Below the pieces are notes generated by a model. The model saw only the letters and a program-made list of their open reading frames with translations. It ran no database searches and was not told the DNA's origin. Of a DNA stretch of 64,000 nt, positions 42,017 to 53,149 are shown piece by piece; position 1 is the first letter of the stretch; each line of letters begins with the position of its first letter. A program made the position numbers and the translations under genes. This DNA is from Lysinibacillus macroides (GTDB lineage: Bacteria; Bacillota; Bacilli; Bacillales_A; Planococcaceae): NCBI RefSeq assembly GCF_001281525.1, contig NZ_LGCI01000011.1, forward strand, positions 151,392-215,391, read 5' to 3'.

Positions 42017-43249
42017 ATGAAAAATTTCGAGGATAGGCTAGATAAGTATGCTGAGCTGGTCATTAAGGTAGGTATCAATATTCAGCAAGGGCAGATATTG
42101 GTTATTTCTGCATCCATTAATACTGCTGATTTTGTTAGAAAGGTTTGCCGCTATGCCTATCTTAATGGCGCTCATTATGTTTATGTAAAGTGGAATGATG
42201 AAAAATTATTGCGGCTTGAATGTGAGTTAATGAGTGAGCAAGGCTTAGAATATACACCTGATTGGCTTGTAAAAGGCTATGAGGAGATGGCGAATGAGGG
42301 GGCAGCTTTTCTTTATATTCTTTCTCCTCATTTACAGGATATAAAAGGGATAGATCCTGCGAGACTAGATAAAATGGAATATGCTGCGGCGATGGCTTTT
42401 CGCCCTTTTACTGAAAAATTAACGAGTATGCAGGTAAGCTGGACGGTTATTGCGCTTCCTACAGAGGCATGGGCTGCAACTATTTTTCCAAAGATGGAGC
42501 CAAATGATAGACTAGAACGGCTATGGGAGGAATTGTTTAAAATATTGAAATTGGATAGTGAAAATCCAATCCTCGCATGGGAGCAGCATATGAAACGGTT
42601 AAATAAAAGAGCGGCATTATTAAACGATATGCATTTTCGATATTTACATTTTAAAGCTGAGGGCACGGATCTAACAATCGAGCTACCACAGCATCATCAT
42701 TGGGTTCACGGGATGGAAAAAAACAACAATGGCATCCCATTTATTTGTAATATACCCACAGAAGAAATTTATACAACACCACTTAAAACGGGCGTTAATG
42801 GTGTAGTAAAAAATACGAGACCATTAGTTTATGATGGGCAAATTATTGATGACTTTACGTTTATATTTAAAGATGGAAAGATTATTGACTATACGACTAA
42901 AAGCGGCTTGGACGCTTTGCAAGGTATTCTAAAGGCGGATGAAGGTGCCAAATATATTGGTGAGGTTGCGTTAGTTTCCCATGATTCTGCGATCTCAGCA
43001 AGTAATTTGATGTTTTACCATGCTTTATTCGATGAAAATGCATCCTGTCATTTAGCGATTGGGCAAGGCTATATCTCAGGCTTACAAGAGGAACATAGAG
43101 CAAATGATGCCAGTAGCATTAATTCGAGTATGATTCATATTGATTTTATGATTGGCTCTGAGCATTTACATGTTAACGGGATAAGCGAGGATGGTTCGGT
43201 AAAAGCGATTTTAGTGAAGGGTAAGTGGGAAACGGATTTTAATATTTAG
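42017..43249 (+). CDS. M29-family metallo-aminopeptidase (AmpS/PepS-like)
   Basis: 410 residues, the usual length for this family. The N-terminal part (ENRLDKYAELVIKVGINIQQ-like opening, AHYVYVKWNDE) and the metal-binding C-terminal half are recognisable: NIPTEEIYTTPLKTGVNG, KYIGEVALVSHDSAIS, NASCHLAIGQGY and SMIHIDFMIGS, supplying Glu, Glu, His, His and Asp ligands for two metal ions. It removes N-terminal residues from peptides in the cytoplasm. No signal peptide. Confidence 0.9.
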   Translation: MKNFEDRLDKYAELVIKVGINIQQGQILVISASINTADFVRKVCRYAYLNGAHYVYVKWNDEKLLRLECELMSEQGLEYTPDWLVKGYEEMANEGAAFLYILSPHLQDIKGIDPARLDKMEYAAAMAFRPFTEKLTSMQVSWTVIALPTEAWAATIFPKMEPNDRLERLWEELFKILKLDSENPILAWEQHMKRLNKRAALLNDMHFRYLHFKAEGTDLTIELPQHHHWVHGMEKNNNGIPFICNIPTEEIYTTPLKTGVNGVVKNTRPLVYDGQIIDDFTFIFKDGKIIDYTTKSGLDALQGILKADEGAKYIGEVALVSHDSAISASNLMFYHALFDENASCHLAIGQGYISGLQEEHRANDASSINSSMIHIDFMIGSEHLHVNGISEDGSVKAILVKGKWETDFNI

Positions 43250-43261
43250 GAGGGGTGCCTA

Positions 43262-43765
43262 ATGGAGTGTGTGAAATGTCAGACGGAAGAGGATTATGAA
43301 AAATTCGCTATTTTCTTTTTACAAAATCGCAGGCTATTTGATGATGTATACGCTATTTTGGATGCGCTTGGTAGTTTATTTGTTATGATAGAGAAGACAA
43401 ATGTGTTGCTTTTTTATAATGAGCACGAGGAAGTTAGTGCAGTTGCTAGCTATACATTAGGAGTACGAGAAAATAATTTTGAAAATCAGGAGATTATTTT
43501 TATTGATTGTGCGCTATTAAAGAAAGAATATCAAAATAGTCGCTTTTTTGTGAAGGGTTTTCTAAAAATGATAAAACATATGTTAGCAGAACATTCAGAA
43601 GTGACAGAAATTCAATTTTATGCCTATCGCCATCATAGCTATATCCATCGTCTTTACAAAAAATTTGCCACGATTATAGATGAAAGAGAGGAGATGTTTG
43701 GTACACAAGATGTTTTCTCAGTAGAAGCTCATAAATTACTAAAATTTTTAGAACGCTTTGACTAA
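43262..43765 (+). CDS. Hypothetical protein, possibly GNAT-like fold
   Basis: 167 residues, AGGAGGG before the ATG. Alternating strand/helix pattern: VLLFYNEHEEVSAVASYTLG, IIFIDCALL, SRFFVKGFLKMIKHMLAEHS, EIQFYAYRHHSYIHRLYKKF. This vaguely recalls an acetyltransferase fold but lacks a clear R/Q-x-x-G-x-G/A loop. It lies 12 bp after the M29 peptidase gene in the same operon. Function unknown. Confidence 0.6.
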   Translation: MECVKCQTEEDYEKFAIFFLQNRRLFDDVYAILDALGSLFVMIEKTNVLLFYNEHEEVSAVASYTLGVRENNFENQEIIFIDCALLKKEYQNSRFFVKGFLKMIKHMLAEHSEVTEIQFYAYRHHSYIHRLYKKFATIIDEREEMFGTQDVFSVEAHKLLKFLERFD

Positions 43766-43776
43766 ATATACACACC

Positions 43777-43816
43777 AATTCCAACAATCATTTCATAGAA
43801 TGATTATTGGAATTTT
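43777..43816 (+). terminator. Terminator of the ABC/M29 operon
   Basis: AATTCCAACAATCATT pairs with AATGATTATTGGAATT (one mismatch), followed by TTTTTT. Confidence 0.8.
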
Positions 43817-43917
43817 TTTATGAACCTTGTAATAGGAAGGGCAAACAATGGAAGGAATAAAGTTTGTTTTATAAAATAGAAATAAGTATATGCAACTATT
43901 AAAGGAGGTACCGCAAA

Positions 43918-44685
43918 TTGGAGCATTTAGAGACAAAGGTTATTCCATTTGAAGCAGTTTATAATTTTCGAGATATGGGCGGCTATAAAGCAAGGGATGG
44001 TCGAGTGATCAAGAATGGTTTATTTTATCGTTCAGCAGCACTCGGTAAAATGACAGCGACAGATAAAAAGCTATTTGCAACATTAGGTATCAAAACGATT
44101 TTTGATTATCGTGATCCTCATGAGGTGCAAAATAATCCAAATCCAGTTTTTCCCCACACGCATTATATTCAAATACCAGCAAAGGGTGAGCATACATTTG
44201 AGATGCCAACGAATACCGGTGCTAGAGATTTTTATAAGGTTATAAATGCTGATATGTTTCGAGGTTTTTATGCCCAAATGCCTTTTAACAATGCTTCATT
44301 TCAGAAATTGATGGTAACGATTCAAAATCCTGATTATTTAGGGCTTGTTCATCACTGTGCAGTTGGCAAGGATCGAACAGGTATCGGAAGCGCCCTTATT
44401 TTACTTGCTTTAGATGTGCCTGAGGAGACCATTATGGAGAACTATCTCGCTACAAATGTATGTTTAAAGCCAATGATAGAGAAAATGGCGCAAACTATTC
44501 AACATCAATATAATGATCGAGAGTTACAGCAATTTTATGCATTAATGTCTGCTCGTGAGGAGTATTTACAAGCGGCATTAGATGCAATTGACAAGCAATA
44601 TGGTTCAAAGGCTACCTATTTAGAGCAGGAGTTTGGTCTAACTACTGAAAAGCGTGAACAGTTGCAATCTTACTGTTTAAACTAA
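43918..44685 (+). CDS. Tyrosine/serine protein phosphatase (Y_phosphatase3 type)
   Basis: 255 residues, TTG start set by AAAGGAGG. The opening NFRDMGGYKARDGRVIKNGLFYRS is the family's conserved entry, and the P-loop HHCAVGKDRTGIG (Cys about 147, Arg 153) is the Cx5R active site of the LipA/Lmo1800-like phosphatases. These hydrolyse phosphotyrosine and often phosphoinositides. Cytoplasmic here (no signal). Physiological substrate unknown. Confidence 0.9.
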   Translation: MEHLETKVIPFEAVYNFRDMGGYKARDGRVIKNGLFYRSAALGKMTATDKKLFATLGIKTIFDYRDPHEVQNNPNPVFPHTHYIQIPAKGEHTFEMPTNTGARDFYKVINADMFRGFYAQMPFNNASFQKLMVTIQNPDYLGLVHHCAVGKDRTGIGSALILLALDVPEETIMENYLATNVCLKPMIEKMAQTIQHQYNDRELQQFYALMSAREEYLQAALDAIDKQYGSKATYLEQEFGLTTEKREQLQSYCLN

Positions 44686-44692
44686 CTTAAAG

Positions 44693-44723
44693 CCCTTTCA
44701 CTAATGATGTGAGAGGGATTTTT
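44693..44723 (+). terminator. Terminator
   Basis: CCCTTTCAC / GTGAGAGGG (one G-T pair) followed by ATTTTTG. Confidence 0.78.
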
Positions 44724-44810
44724 GTATGTTCAATAAAAAAACCTTTACAGCTTAAAATTTTGTGATAAGATACAATAGATTTTTAACAAACTATAGGAGA
44801 AGTGACTGGA

Positions 44811-46178
44811 TTGGCGACTATATTGAAAACAGCGAATAAGTTGAGTTTATTTCATTTAACATGGCCTATTTTCCTAGAGGTCTTTTTATTTATGTTAATG
44901 GGACTGGCTGATACTTTTATGCTTAGTGCTTTATCAGATAATGCTGTATCGGGCGTTGGTGCAGCCAATCAATACATCCATATCGCTATTTTAATTCTTG
45001 AAGTGGTAGGGAATGGCGCGTCTATTGTTGTTTCACAATATTTAGGCTCGAGACGTTTTTTTGAGGCAGCAAAAATTTCAGCATTAGCCGTAACGTTGAA
45101 CTTAGCTCTTGGGTGTTTAATGAGTCTAATGTTCCTCATGTTTTCTAGTCGTTTAATGACGATGATGAATTTACAGGGCGAGGTACTCCAGTATGCACAA
45201 AGCTACTTGGTTATTATCGGTAGCTTTATTTTTTTACAGGCAATTATTAATGCACTTGCAGCGATTATTCGTGTACATGGTTGGACGAAACAAACAATGT
45301 ATGTATCGCTTGGCATGAATATACTGCATGTGGTATTAAATTATGGCCTTATTTTTGGGAATTTCGGCTTGCCAGAGCTAGGTGTACAGGGTGCAGCAAT
45401 CTCCTCTGTTATTAGCCGTGGGGTCGCAGTAGTGGTGTTTTTCTGGCTGCTATATCAAGCATTGGAAGTACGCATCAAGCTACGTTATTATTTTGAATAC
45501 TCCAAGGAATATGTACGAAAAATATTAAATATTGGCTTGCCATCTGCCTTTGAGCAAGTGCTTTATCAATTTTGTCAAATCATCTTTTTATACTATGCAA
45601 CGTATTTAGGGGCAGAAACCCTAGCAGCCCGTCAGTATGCGATGAATATTTCCATGTTTACCTATTTATTTGCGATTGCTATTGGTACAGGGACGGCAAT
45701 TATTATTGGACGCTCTGTTGGTGCAGGGAAAAAGGAAGAGGCTTATCAACAGCTATGGCTAAGTGTACGTACAGCATTTGTCTTTACAATAATCATGGTA
45801 ACGCTTGTAACACTTTTCCGAAAGCAGCTTATGCATATTTTTACGGATAATCCTGAGGTTATTGCGATAGGTGCCTCTGTTTTAGCATTAAGTGTTGTGC
45901 TTGAAACAGGGCGTACCATGAATATTGTTATTATTAACTCTTTACGTGCTTCAGGCGATGCAAGATTTCCAGTGAAAATCGGCTTCCTATCTATGCTTTG
46001 TATAAGTGTTCCGCTCGGCTATTTCCTTGTTTTTGTACTGGATTTTGGCTTGATAGGTATTTGGCTAGCTATTTCAGCTGATGAATGGCTACGCGCAACG
46101 CTTGTATATCTTAGATGGAAAAGCCGTAAATGGGAGCGGTTTGCACTCGTTTCACCTAATGAACAGAAGGAGGTATAG
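44811..46178 (+). CDS. MATE-family efflux transporter
   Basis: About 455 residues with twelve membrane segments in two homologous halves. LTWPIFLEVFLFMLMGLADTFMLS is the N-terminal MATE hallmark and NIGLPSAFEQVLYQFCQIIFLYY its C-half counterpart. Na+- or H+-driven export of drugs or metabolites. TTG at 44811 is chosen because AGGAG at 44795-44799 is only two bases from the alternative GTG at 44802. The methyltransferase gene starts two bases after the stop. Confidence 0.9.
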   Translation: MATILKTANKLSLFHLTWPIFLEVFLFMLMGLADTFMLSALSDNAVSGVGAANQYIHIAILILEVVGNGASIVVSQYLGSRRFFEAAKISALAVTLNLALGCLMSLMFLMFSSRLMTMMNLQGEVLQYAQSYLVIIGSFIFLQAIINALAAIIRVHGWTKQTMYVSLGMNILHVVLNYGLIFGNFGLPELGVQGAAISSVISRGVAVVVFFWLLYQALEVRIKLRYYFEYSKEYVRKILNIGLPSAFEQVLYQFCQIIFLYYATYLGAETLAARQYAMNISMFTYLFAIAIGTGTAIIIGRSVGAGKKEEAYQQLWLSVRTAFVFTIIMVTLVTLFRKQLMHIFTDNPEVIAIGASVLALSVVLETGRTMNIVIINSLRASGDARFPVKIGFLSMLCISVPLGYFLVFVLDFGLIGIWLAISADEWLRATLVYLRWKSRKWERFALVSPNEQKEV

Positions 46179-46180
46179 GT

Positions 46181-47014
46181 ATGGGAGCACTTTCTAAACG
46201 TGCGCTAGGAGCAGCATTAATGGAGCAGTATATTACACTTTTTGCTTGCCCAATTTGTCAAAGTTCCATGCATGTCTATGAGCAGGGCAGACTTGTCTGC
46301 GCCGCCAATCATTCTTTTGATATTGCCAAGCAAGGTTATGTCAATATGCTAACGCATGGTGCTACTTCGAAATATAGTAAGAGCTTATTTGAATCTCGTA
46401 AGGCTATCATTGATAGTGGTATTTATGATGCGATAGAGGCGAAAATTGCTGAATGTATTACGTCTGCGAATACCGTCCTCGATACTGGCTGCGGAGAGGG
46501 CTCGCATTTAGCCCGTATTATGGCTGAAAAAAGTAAGGGTATTGGTTTTGGCATTGATATTGCCAAAGAGGGTATTGTAGCTGCCGCTCGCCATTATCCC
46601 CAGCAAATTTGGTGTGTGGGTGATTTAGCGAAAAGCCCATTTGCCCCCTCAAGCTTTGACGCGATTTTAAATATTTTATCGCCTGCCAATTATGATGAAT
46701 TTAAACGACTTATTGCTCCAAATGGCTGTGTCATCAAGGTTGTACCACAGAGCGGCTATTTACAGGAGCTTCGTGCACAATTATATGCTGACTCTAGCAA
46801 GGAGACGTATTCCAATGAACAAATTGTTGCCCGTTTTCGAGAAAGCTTTCATAAGGTTGATGTAGAGCGTATCACCTATACAGTGCCGCTTGCGAAGGAG
46901 CTTGTGGCAGCATTACTGGAAATGACACCAATGGGCTGGTATAAAAAAGATAATACAGATATCCTATTAAATGAAATTACGATTGATGTAGAGATATTGA
47001 TAGGGGAAGCTTAA
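46181..47014 (+). CDS. 23S rRNA guanine-N1 methyltransferase-like protein (RlmA family)
   Basis: 277 residues, AAGGAGG before the ATG. An N-terminal zinc finger (FACPICQSSM and LVCAANHSFD) is followed by the RlmA phrase AKQGYVNML. The SAM-binding fold has VLDTGCGEGSHLA (motif I) and FDAILNILSPAN (motif IV region). RlmA enzymes methylate G745 or G748 in helix 35 of 23S rRNA near the macrolide tunnel; the G748 type confers tylosin resistance. The exact target cannot be decided by eye. Directly behind the MATE gene. Confidence 0.87.
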   Translation: MGALSKRALGAALMEQYITLFACPICQSSMHVYEQGRLVCAANHSFDIAKQGYVNMLTHGATSKYSKSLFESRKAIIDSGIYDAIEAKIAECITSANTVLDTGCGEGSHLARIMAEKSKGIGFGIDIAKEGIVAAARHYPQQIWCVGDLAKSPFAPSSFDAILNILSPANYDEFKRLIAPNGCVIKVVPQSGYLQELRAQLYADSSKETYSNEQIVARFRESFHKVDVERITYTVPLAKELVAALLEMTPMGWYKKDNTDILLNEITIDVEILIGEA

Positions 47015-47096
47015 GCATGATATCTGCGATTGCAGTATATTGGTCTTTTCGATTACAATGATGGTAGTAACTATTGAATAAGGTAGGAATGTAACG

Positions 47097-47699
47097 GTGT
47101 ATAAATTCGCAGCAAATGTTGTCAAAGTACTATTAAAACTAATGGGCTCAAAGGCTCGTGTATATGGTGAAGAAAACTTACCGAAGGATGGTGGGTTTAT
47201 TATTGCTTGTACACATACAGGCTATGTTGATATTTTAAACCTTGGGGTAGCCATGTATCCAAGGGAAGTTCACTTTATGGCGAAGAAGCAACTATTTGAT
47301 ATGAAGGGTCTTGGCTGGCTGGTTAAGCATTTAAATGCCTTTCCAGTAGACCGTGATAATCCAGGTCCAAGCGTTATTAAAATACCTTCACAGCTATTAA
47401 AAGAAGGAAAAATTGTAGGAATCTTCCCTTCTGGCACACGTAATGCAGAAGGAACGGATTTAAAGCAAGGGGCGATTACCATTGCACAATTAGCAAAAGC
47501 GCAGATTGTGCCAGCAGCTTATGTAGGTGCGCGTAATGCTGGGGATGTGTTAAAGCGCGGGAAAGGTTATTTAATCTATGGAGAGCCGTTTTATGTAACA
47601 GGGAAAGGCAAAGAGGGTCGTGAGCAATTTACACAGCATCTTGAACACCAGCTACAGGCTTTAACAGAAGAATTACAACAGCGTATTACAGCAAAATAA
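47097..47699 (+). CDS. plsC: 1-acylglycerol-3-phosphate acyltransferase
   Basis: 200 residues, GTG start. Catalytic HX4D appears as HTGYVD near residue 41, motif II as DRDNPGPS, motif III as GIFPSGTR (Ser instead of the usual Glu in FPEGTR), and motif IV as VPAAYVG. It acylates lysophosphatidate with acyl-ACP or acyl-CoA to form phosphatidate at the membrane. The Glu-to-Ser change in block III also occurs in some Bacillales paralogues, so this may be a secondary PlsC. Confidence 0.87.
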   Translation: MYKFAANVVKVLLKLMGSKARVYGEENLPKDGGFIIACTHTGYVDILNLGVAMYPREVHFMAKKQLFDMKGLGWLVKHLNAFPVDRDNPGPSVIKIPSQLLKEGKIVGIFPSGTRNAEGTDLKQGAITIAQLAKAQIVPAAYVGARNAGDVLKRGKGYLIYGEPFYVTGKGKEGREQFTQHLEHQLQALTEELQQRITAK

Positions 47700-47706
47700 A
47701 AAAACT

Positions 47707-47737
47707 AGCACTCAGAATCAATTTGATTTTGAGTGCT
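47707..47737 (+). terminator. Terminator of plsC
   Basis: AGCACTCAGAATCA / TGATTTTGAGTGCT with a three-base loop (one G-T pair). Confidence 0.75.
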
Positions 47738-47758
47738 TTGTCATAGGAGGATAATGAT

Positions 47759-48226
47759 ATGATTCGAGTGCTTTTTGTATGTTTAGGCAATATCTGTCGC
47801 TCGCCAATGGCAGAGGCAGTTATGCGTGACTTGGTAAAAAAAGAGTGTTTGGAGAATAAAATTAAAGTGGACTCTGCCGCTACAAGTGCATGGCATATAG
47901 GTGAACCGCCTCATAAAGGGACACAGGAGAAGCTAAGAGAATTTGGTATTTCTACAAAGGGCATGCAAGGACGACAATTGCAAAAGGCTGATTTAGAGAC
48001 GTTCACATATATTATTGGTATGGATGACAGTAATATTCGCAATATCCGAACAATGCTGGGCAACCCTGACTCAGCAAAGATTTTTCGTTTTTTAGATTTA
48101 ACAGAGCATCGCAAGGACGTTCCTGATCCTTACTACACAGGAAATTTTCAAGAAACCTATGACCTAGTTTTAGAGGGCTGTCAGGCATTATTGGCAAAAA
48201 TTAAACAAGAACAGCTTATAAGCTAA
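47759..48226 (+). CDS. Low-molecular-weight protein-tyrosine phosphatase
   Basis: 155 residues, AGGAGG before the ATG. The P-loop is right at the N-terminus, VCLGNICRSPMAEAV (Cys8, Arg14), and the general acid is in PDPYYTG. This is the full-length LMW-PTP fold, closest in style to YfkJ. It dephosphorylates Tyr-phosphorylated proteins; YwlE-type Arg phosphatase activity needs Thr in the loop (CTGNTCRS), absent here. Confidence 0.92.
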   Translation: MIRVLFVCLGNICRSPMAEAVMRDLVKKECLENKIKVDSAATSAWHIGEPPHKGTQEKLREFGISTKGMQGRQLQKADLETFTYIIGMDDSNIRNIRTMLGNPDSAKIFRFLDLTEHRKDVPDPYYTGNFQETYDLVLEGCQALLAKIKQEQLIS

Positions 48227-48393
48227 TTTTTCAGAAATTATTGCCTTACACATCGCTCTATCTAGCTTTGCAGGCATCATTGTGTTATTATTTGCAGAGT
48301 AAAGATACGATAAGTATTTAATTACCATTTTCAGATATGCAAGGGCATATCTATAATTTTGATCAATTTATTCTTTGAAAGAGAGTGGAAACA

Positions 48394-49113
48394 ATGGGTC
48401 GTAAGTGGAATAATATTAAAGAAAAGAAAGCGTCTAAAGATCAAAGCACAAGCCGTGTTTATGCCAAATTTGGGCGTGAAATTTATGTGGCAGCTAAATC
48501 AGGCGAACCAGATCCAGAGTCAAACCGTGCACTTAAAGTAGTGCTTGAACGCGCAAAAACATACAGTGTTCCAAAACATATTATAGAAAAAGCCATCGAT
48601 AAAGCAAAAGGTGGCGGCGATGAAAGCTTCGATGAATTACGCTATGAGGGCTTTGGACCAGCCGGCACAATGATTATCGTGGATGCTTTAACAAACAATG
48701 TAAATCGTACAGCGTCCGATGTCCGTGCAGCATTTGGTAAAAATAATGGCAATATGGGTGTAAGTGGCTCTGTAGCTTATATGTTCGACTCAACTGCTGT
48801 TATTGGCTTAGAAGGTAAAACAGCTGATGAGGTTCTAGAAATTTTAATGGCCGCAGATATTGATGCTCGTGATATTTTAGAAGAAGAGGAAACGGTTATT
48901 ATTTATGCAGAGCCAGACCAATTCTTTGCGACACAAGAAGCATTAAAGGCTGCAGGTGTTGAAGAGTTTACAGTAGCAGAGTTGTCAATGTTGCCACAAA
49001 CAGAGGTAGCCTTAACTGGTGACGATGTAGCAAAATTTGAAAAATTAATTGATGCGTTAGAAGATTTAGAGGATGTACAAAACGTTTTCCATAATGCAGA
49101 TCTAGGTGAATAA
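48394..49113 (+). CDS. YebC/PmpR-family protein (YeeI type)
   Basis: 239 residues, starting at [17 protein letters not shown] as in B. subtilis YeeI; a GTG three codons earlier lacks a ribosome site. Three-domain YebC fold with [39 protein letters not shown] and [15 protein letters not shown]. YebC proteins were named as transcription regulators. Work on the YeeI/TACO1 branch ties them to translation through proline-rich stretches. Monocistronic with a strong terminator. Confidence 0.92.
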   Translation: MGRKWNNIKEKKASKDQSTSRVYAKFGREIYVAAKSGEPDPESNRALKVVLERAKTYSVPKHIIEKAIDKAKGGGDESFDELRYEGFGPAGTMIIVDALTNNVNRTASDVRAAFGKNNGNMGVSGSVAYMFDSTAVIGLEGKTADEVLEILMAADIDARDILEEEETVIIYAEPDQFFATQEALKAAGVEEFTVAELSMLPQTEVALTGDDVAKFEKLIDALEDLEDVQNVFHNADLGE

Positions 49114-49130
49114 ACCTATACGAATAAAGG

Positions 49131-49165
49131 AACCAGTAGCTATCATATGGCTACTGGTTTTTTGT
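49131..49165 (+). terminator. Terminator of yeeI-like gene
   Basis: Perfect stem AACCAGTAGC / GCTACTGGTT followed by TTTTTG. Confidence 0.85.
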
Positions 49166-49308
49166 TAGGGAAACAATTAGATGGGCAAGTTAGTCTTATT
49201 TATTAATCGTTATTTGAATAACACTATTACCATAGTTTTTTGTCCAATGAGATGAAAAAATAGTACAATAGGTAATGGTAAGATATCAATGTATTAAAGG
49301 AGGAAAGT

Positions 49309-51057
49309 ATGAGGGTTCATAAGTTGAGTAATAAAATCGTGTTAATGTCACTCGTGATGTTAGGAGCTTTATTAGTCTTTTTTATTATCATGGCGATTTA
49401 TACGGCAAAATCTTCTGTGAATAAAACAATGGGGATACAGGCAGTTGTGGTAGCTGAAAATATTGCAAAGTATTTAGATACAGATAAGTATGCCCAACTT
49501 TCCAAAGAGCCAGCAGAGTCGGAGTTATATTGGCAATTGCGAGAGGAACTGAATGAATTGCGTGAAATGAATGGTGTTCTCTATGCCTATACTTTCGCAG
49601 TACCACAGGATGATAAAAAGGTTCGATTTTTAGTAGATGGTATGCCTGCAGATGATGTAGAAAATGCTGGGGCTATAGGGGAGGAGTCATCTTCTACAAC
49701 CTATAAAGATATTGAAAAAGTATTGAATGATGGCAGTTATTATAGCGAGATGTTGCATAGTGATTTTGGTGATTATATATCGGGTACTGTACCGCTTAAG
49801 GATACATCTGGTAATATTGTTGCCTTTGTAGGTGTAGATATTGAGGCAACAGAGGTAAGCTTTGTGGCGAGCGATGTATTAACCTCTATTTTGCCTACAT
49901 TAATTACAGTGATATTAATTTTAATAAGCATTATTATGTTTATTATATATAGGTACATAAATCGAGCTTTAAAGCCATTAACGACTCTAGGAGCAGTGGC
50001 TGAAAGCTTTGCACAAGGAGATATTGTAAAGGCAACGAAGGAAGTTGAAATGATTCACCTGAAAGGAAACAATGAAATTACGATTTTTGCCGAAGCCTTT
50101 AAGGAATCATTGCAAAAATTAAAAGAAACATTCCAAACCATTCAACAGAAAGCCGAAGCTTTACAACATGTTATTCACAAAATAGATACAACGACACATA
50201 GTGTGGAGGCCTCCAATTCTCAAATTGCTGATCGTATTATTGAAATTGCTGCTGGTAGTGAACAGCAACAGCAAAGCAATCGAGAGGTTGTCTTAACGAT
50301 GAATGAAATGTCGATGGGGATTCAACGTTTAGCGGATACAACATCTGACATTGCCAAATCCTCCTCCATGATGACCGATTTAGTAGAAACTAGCTTTGGT
50401 CATTCTCAAAAGGTTGTCTCACAAATTCAAAATGTAGAGTCTTCTGTCTTCCGCACTGCCAATCATGTAGAGGAAATGGGCGAAAAGTTCCGTTCTATTG
50501 AGGAGATGGTCACCATTATTACAAGCATTGCAGAGCAAACGAATTTATTGGCACTTAACGCAGCAATCGAAGCAGCAAGAGCTGGGGAAGCGGGTAAGGG
50601 CTTTGCTGTAGTAGCAGATGAAGTGCGTAAACTTGCGGAAATGTCGAAAGCATCTGCAGATAAGATACACCTGCAATTGGCAAGCTTTAAGAATATTACA
50701 GATCGAGCATTGCAGGAAATGTCTAGTAGTACGAAGGATGTTCAGGCGGGCAATCGAGCAGTACAGCACATTGGTGAAAGCTTAGAGCAAATACTGCAAT
50801 CTGTCATTGAGGTCAACAATAAAATTCAGGATGATTCAGCGGTCATTGAAGAGATGTCAGCGGGCTCTGAGGAAGTATTAGCGACTACAGAACAGATGAG
50901 TAATATTGCACAGCGTAGTGCACAAGGTACAAAGGAAGTAGCAACAGCCTCAGATTTACAAGTAGCCATGGTTTCTGAATTAAATGAAGTAGTAGTCATT
51001 TTAGATCAAACATCCCAAGAAGTGATGAAAGTGATAAATACATTTAAACTAAACTAA
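49309..51057 (+). CDS. Methyl-accepting chemotaxis protein
   Basis: 582 residues, AAAGGAGG before the ATG. TM1 ([21 protein letters not shown]), an extracytoplasmic domain of about 160 residues with PAS/Cache-like strands ([37 protein letters not shown]), TM2 ([20 protein letters not shown]), a HAMP-like linker, and the signalling tip [34 protein letters not shown]. Cache-type sensing of a small ligand is likely. A second receptor follows after a terminator. Confidence 0.93.
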   Translation: MRVHKLSNKIVLMSLVMLGALLVFFIIMAIYTAKSSVNKTMGIQAVVVAENIAKYLDTDKYAQLSKEPAESELYWQLREELNELREMNGVLYAYTFAVPQDDKKVRFLVDGMPADDVENAGAIGEESSSTTYKDIEKVLNDGSYYSEMLHSDFGDYISGTVPLKDTSGNIVAFVGVDIEATEVSFVASDVLTSILPTLITVILILISIIMFIIYRYINRALKPLTTLGAVAESFAQGDIVKATKEVEMIHLKGNNEITIFAEAFKESLQKLKETFQTIQQKAEALQHVIHKIDTTTHSVEASNSQIADRIIEIAAGSEQQQQSNREVVLTMNEMSMGIQRLADTTSDIAKSSSMMTDLVETSFGHSQKVVSQIQNVESSVFRTANHVEEMGEKFRSIEEMVTIITSIAEQTNLLALNAAIEAARAGEAGKGFAVVADEVRKLAEMSKASADKIHLQLASFKNITDRALQEMSSSTKDVQAGNRAVQHIGESLEQILQSVIEVNNKIQDDSAVIEEMSAGSEEVLATTEQMSNIAQRSAQGTKEVATASDLQVAMVSELNEVVVILDQTSQEVMKVINTFKLN

Positions 51058-51078
51058 TGAATGTTTACATTAAAAAAG

Positions 51079-51134
51079 CCGAACTTTTTTTGAAACACTT
51101 TACCTTTTAGCGTTTCAAAAAAGTTCGGTTTTTC
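51079..51134 (+). terminator. Terminator between the two chemoreceptor genes
   Basis: CCGAAC-T7-GAAAC pairs with GTTTC-A6-GTTCGG (one bulge), then TTTTTCT. Confidence 0.82.
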
Positions 51135-51343
51135 TATGCATGAAAAGCCATTATTATAGGCTTTTCCTCAAAGCTGAGTAAGTGAATTTCTTACTAAAGT
51201 TATGAATCCTTCTATATAGAGTTGATCCATATTAAGGGAATTAAGAAAATAATTTGTGCTTTACCCATTGAGAAAACTTTCAAACCATAACATAATAGAA
51301 ATTAATATATTGTTGAACGAAGAAAATAGGGGGAGGTACATAT

Positions 51344-53086
51344 ATGAAGTTTTTACGTTCAATCCAGGGGAAACTCATTATTATTTCATTAGCACTATTA
51401 ATTATACCAAGCTTGATTATTGGTATAGTGAGTTATGGTAAAGCAAAGAATGGTATGGAAGAAATCGGGAAACAAGTCATTCATAACAGTGTTGAATCAG
51501 CATTGCAATTAATTGAATTGGCAAATGAAAGTGTTGAAAGGGGCGATATCTCTTTAGAGGAGGCACAGGAGCGAGTACGTGAAGCGTTTCTTGGTCCTAA
51601 AGATAACGAAGGTAAAAGACCTATTAATTATCCTGGCGATTTGGGCGAATATGGCTATATTTATGTGTTAGATGATAAGGGGACATTAACAACACACCCT
51701 ACTCGTGAAGGAGATAATCTTTGGGAGGATCAGGATAGCAGTGGCAAGTACTTTATTCGAGAGGTAACGGAAAAGGCGCTTGATGGTGGCGGTTTTACAG
51801 AGTATGAATTTGAGCTACCGGGTCAGGATGTGCTAGCGGATAAAATTATTTATTCGGCAAAAGATCCATATTGGGGATGGATTGTTGCATCAGGTACATA
51901 TATGCAAGATTTTAATGAAGAAGCAAATTCTTTATTATTTGTTATTGGTCTGACATTGGTTGGAGCGATCATTGTTGGTACGATCATTGTCATTTTAGTG
52001 TCAAGGCATTTAGCTTTACCGGTGCTAAAGTTATCAAAGCGTGTACGTGAAGTAGCAAAGGGGAATTTGACGGTAGAAATCGAGCATTTACAGCGTTCAG
52101 ATGAAATTGGACAGTTAAATGATGGTTTTAACGAAATGGTTAATCAGCTGAAAACACTGATTTCAGATGTGGAGGAAGCCATTGTAGAAATCCAGTCTAC
52201 ATCGACGAATTTAACGGCAGTCGCGGAAGAAACAAATGCCTATGGTGATGAAATTGTCAAAGCAATTAATGAAGTATCAAAGGGTGCGGTAAAGCAAGCA
52301 TCAGATGCGGAGGATACAAATCGAACAGCCATCGATTTTGCTCAGCAAATTGAATTATTGCATGATAAAAATGAATTAATGTATGATGCTTCACAGCATA
52401 TGCGAAAGTCAAATGAAGAAGGGCTTATGAATATAGATAGCTTAAAAGCGAAATCACAAGAATCTTCTACACTTATCGAAAATATACAAGCTGTATTCGG
52501 TAGTTTAATTGTCAAGGTGCGAGAGATAGAAGGCATTGTTGGCACAATTACGGAAATCTCTGATCAAACAAATCTACTGGCACTAAATGCGTCTATTGAA
52601 GCAGCACGAGCTGGTGAACATGGGAAAGGGTTTGCGGTTGTAGCAGAGGAGGTACGTAAGCTTGCCGATCAAACATCAGCTGCCACAGAGCTTGTTCACA
52701 CTACGTTAAAGGGTATTGAAAGTGAGACAAACTTAGTGAATGATGAAATGCAGAAAACACATGTTATTGTGCGTCAACAAAACGATTCTGTTGTGATTAC
52801 AGAGTCATCTTTTAAAGAAATCAAGCTGGCTGTGGAAAAAATTATTTCTATTATTGGAGAAATGACAAATGGTGTAGAGCATTTGAATAGCTCCAAAAAC
52901 CATATCATTCAATCCATTGAAAGTATTGCTACAATTAGTGAGAAAAATGCTGCTTCTTCTGAGGAAGTAACAGCTTCTGTGGACGAGCAGCAACGAGCAA
53001 TTCAATTGGTGAGCGAGTCCTCTAATGATTTAACAGATGAAATAGTGGCTCTTCAGGAATCTATTAAGCGCTTTGTATTAAGATAA
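51344..53086 (+). CDS. Methyl-accepting chemotaxis protein with single Cache domain
   Basis: 580 residues, GGGAGG before the ATG. TM1 ([21 protein letters not shown]), a single Cache_2-type sensor ([37 protein letters not shown]), TM2 ([22 protein letters not shown]), HAMP ([21 protein letters not shown]) and the signalling tip [34 protein letters not shown]. sCache_2 receptors often sense small carboxylates. Distinct from the preceding receptor in sensor type, so not a recent duplicate. Confidence 0.93.
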   Translation: MKFLRSIQGKLIIISLALLIIPSLIIGIVSYGKAKNGMEEIGKQVIHNSVESALQLIELANESVERGDISLEEAQERVREAFLGPKDNEGKRPINYPGDLGEYGYIYVLDDKGTLTTHPTREGDNLWEDQDSSGKYFIREVTEKALDGGGFTEYEFELPGQDVLADKIIYSAKDPYWGWIVASGTYMQDFNEEANSLLFVIGLTLVGAIIVGTIIVILVSRHLALPVLKLSKRVREVAKGNLTVEIEHLQRSDEIGQLNDGFNEMVNQLKTLISDVEEAIVEIQSTSTNLTAVAEETNAYGDEIVKAINEVSKGAVKQASDAEDTNRTAIDFAQQIELLHDKNELMYDASQHMRKSNEEGLMNIDSLKAKSQESSTLIENIQAVFGSLIVKVREIEGIVGTITEISDQTNLLALNASIEAARAGEHGKGFAVVAEEVRKLADQTSAATELVHTTLKGIESETNLVNDEMQKTHVIVRQQNDSVVITESSFKEIKLAVEKIISIIGEMTNGVEHLNSSKNHIIQSIESIATISEKNAASSEEVTASVDEQQRAIQLVSESSNDLTDEIVALQESIKRFVLR

Positions 53087-53149
53087 TTTGAAGAGATTGT
53101 TTTGCTTGATTTAATATATATTGCTAAAAATAATATTTTAATAACATCA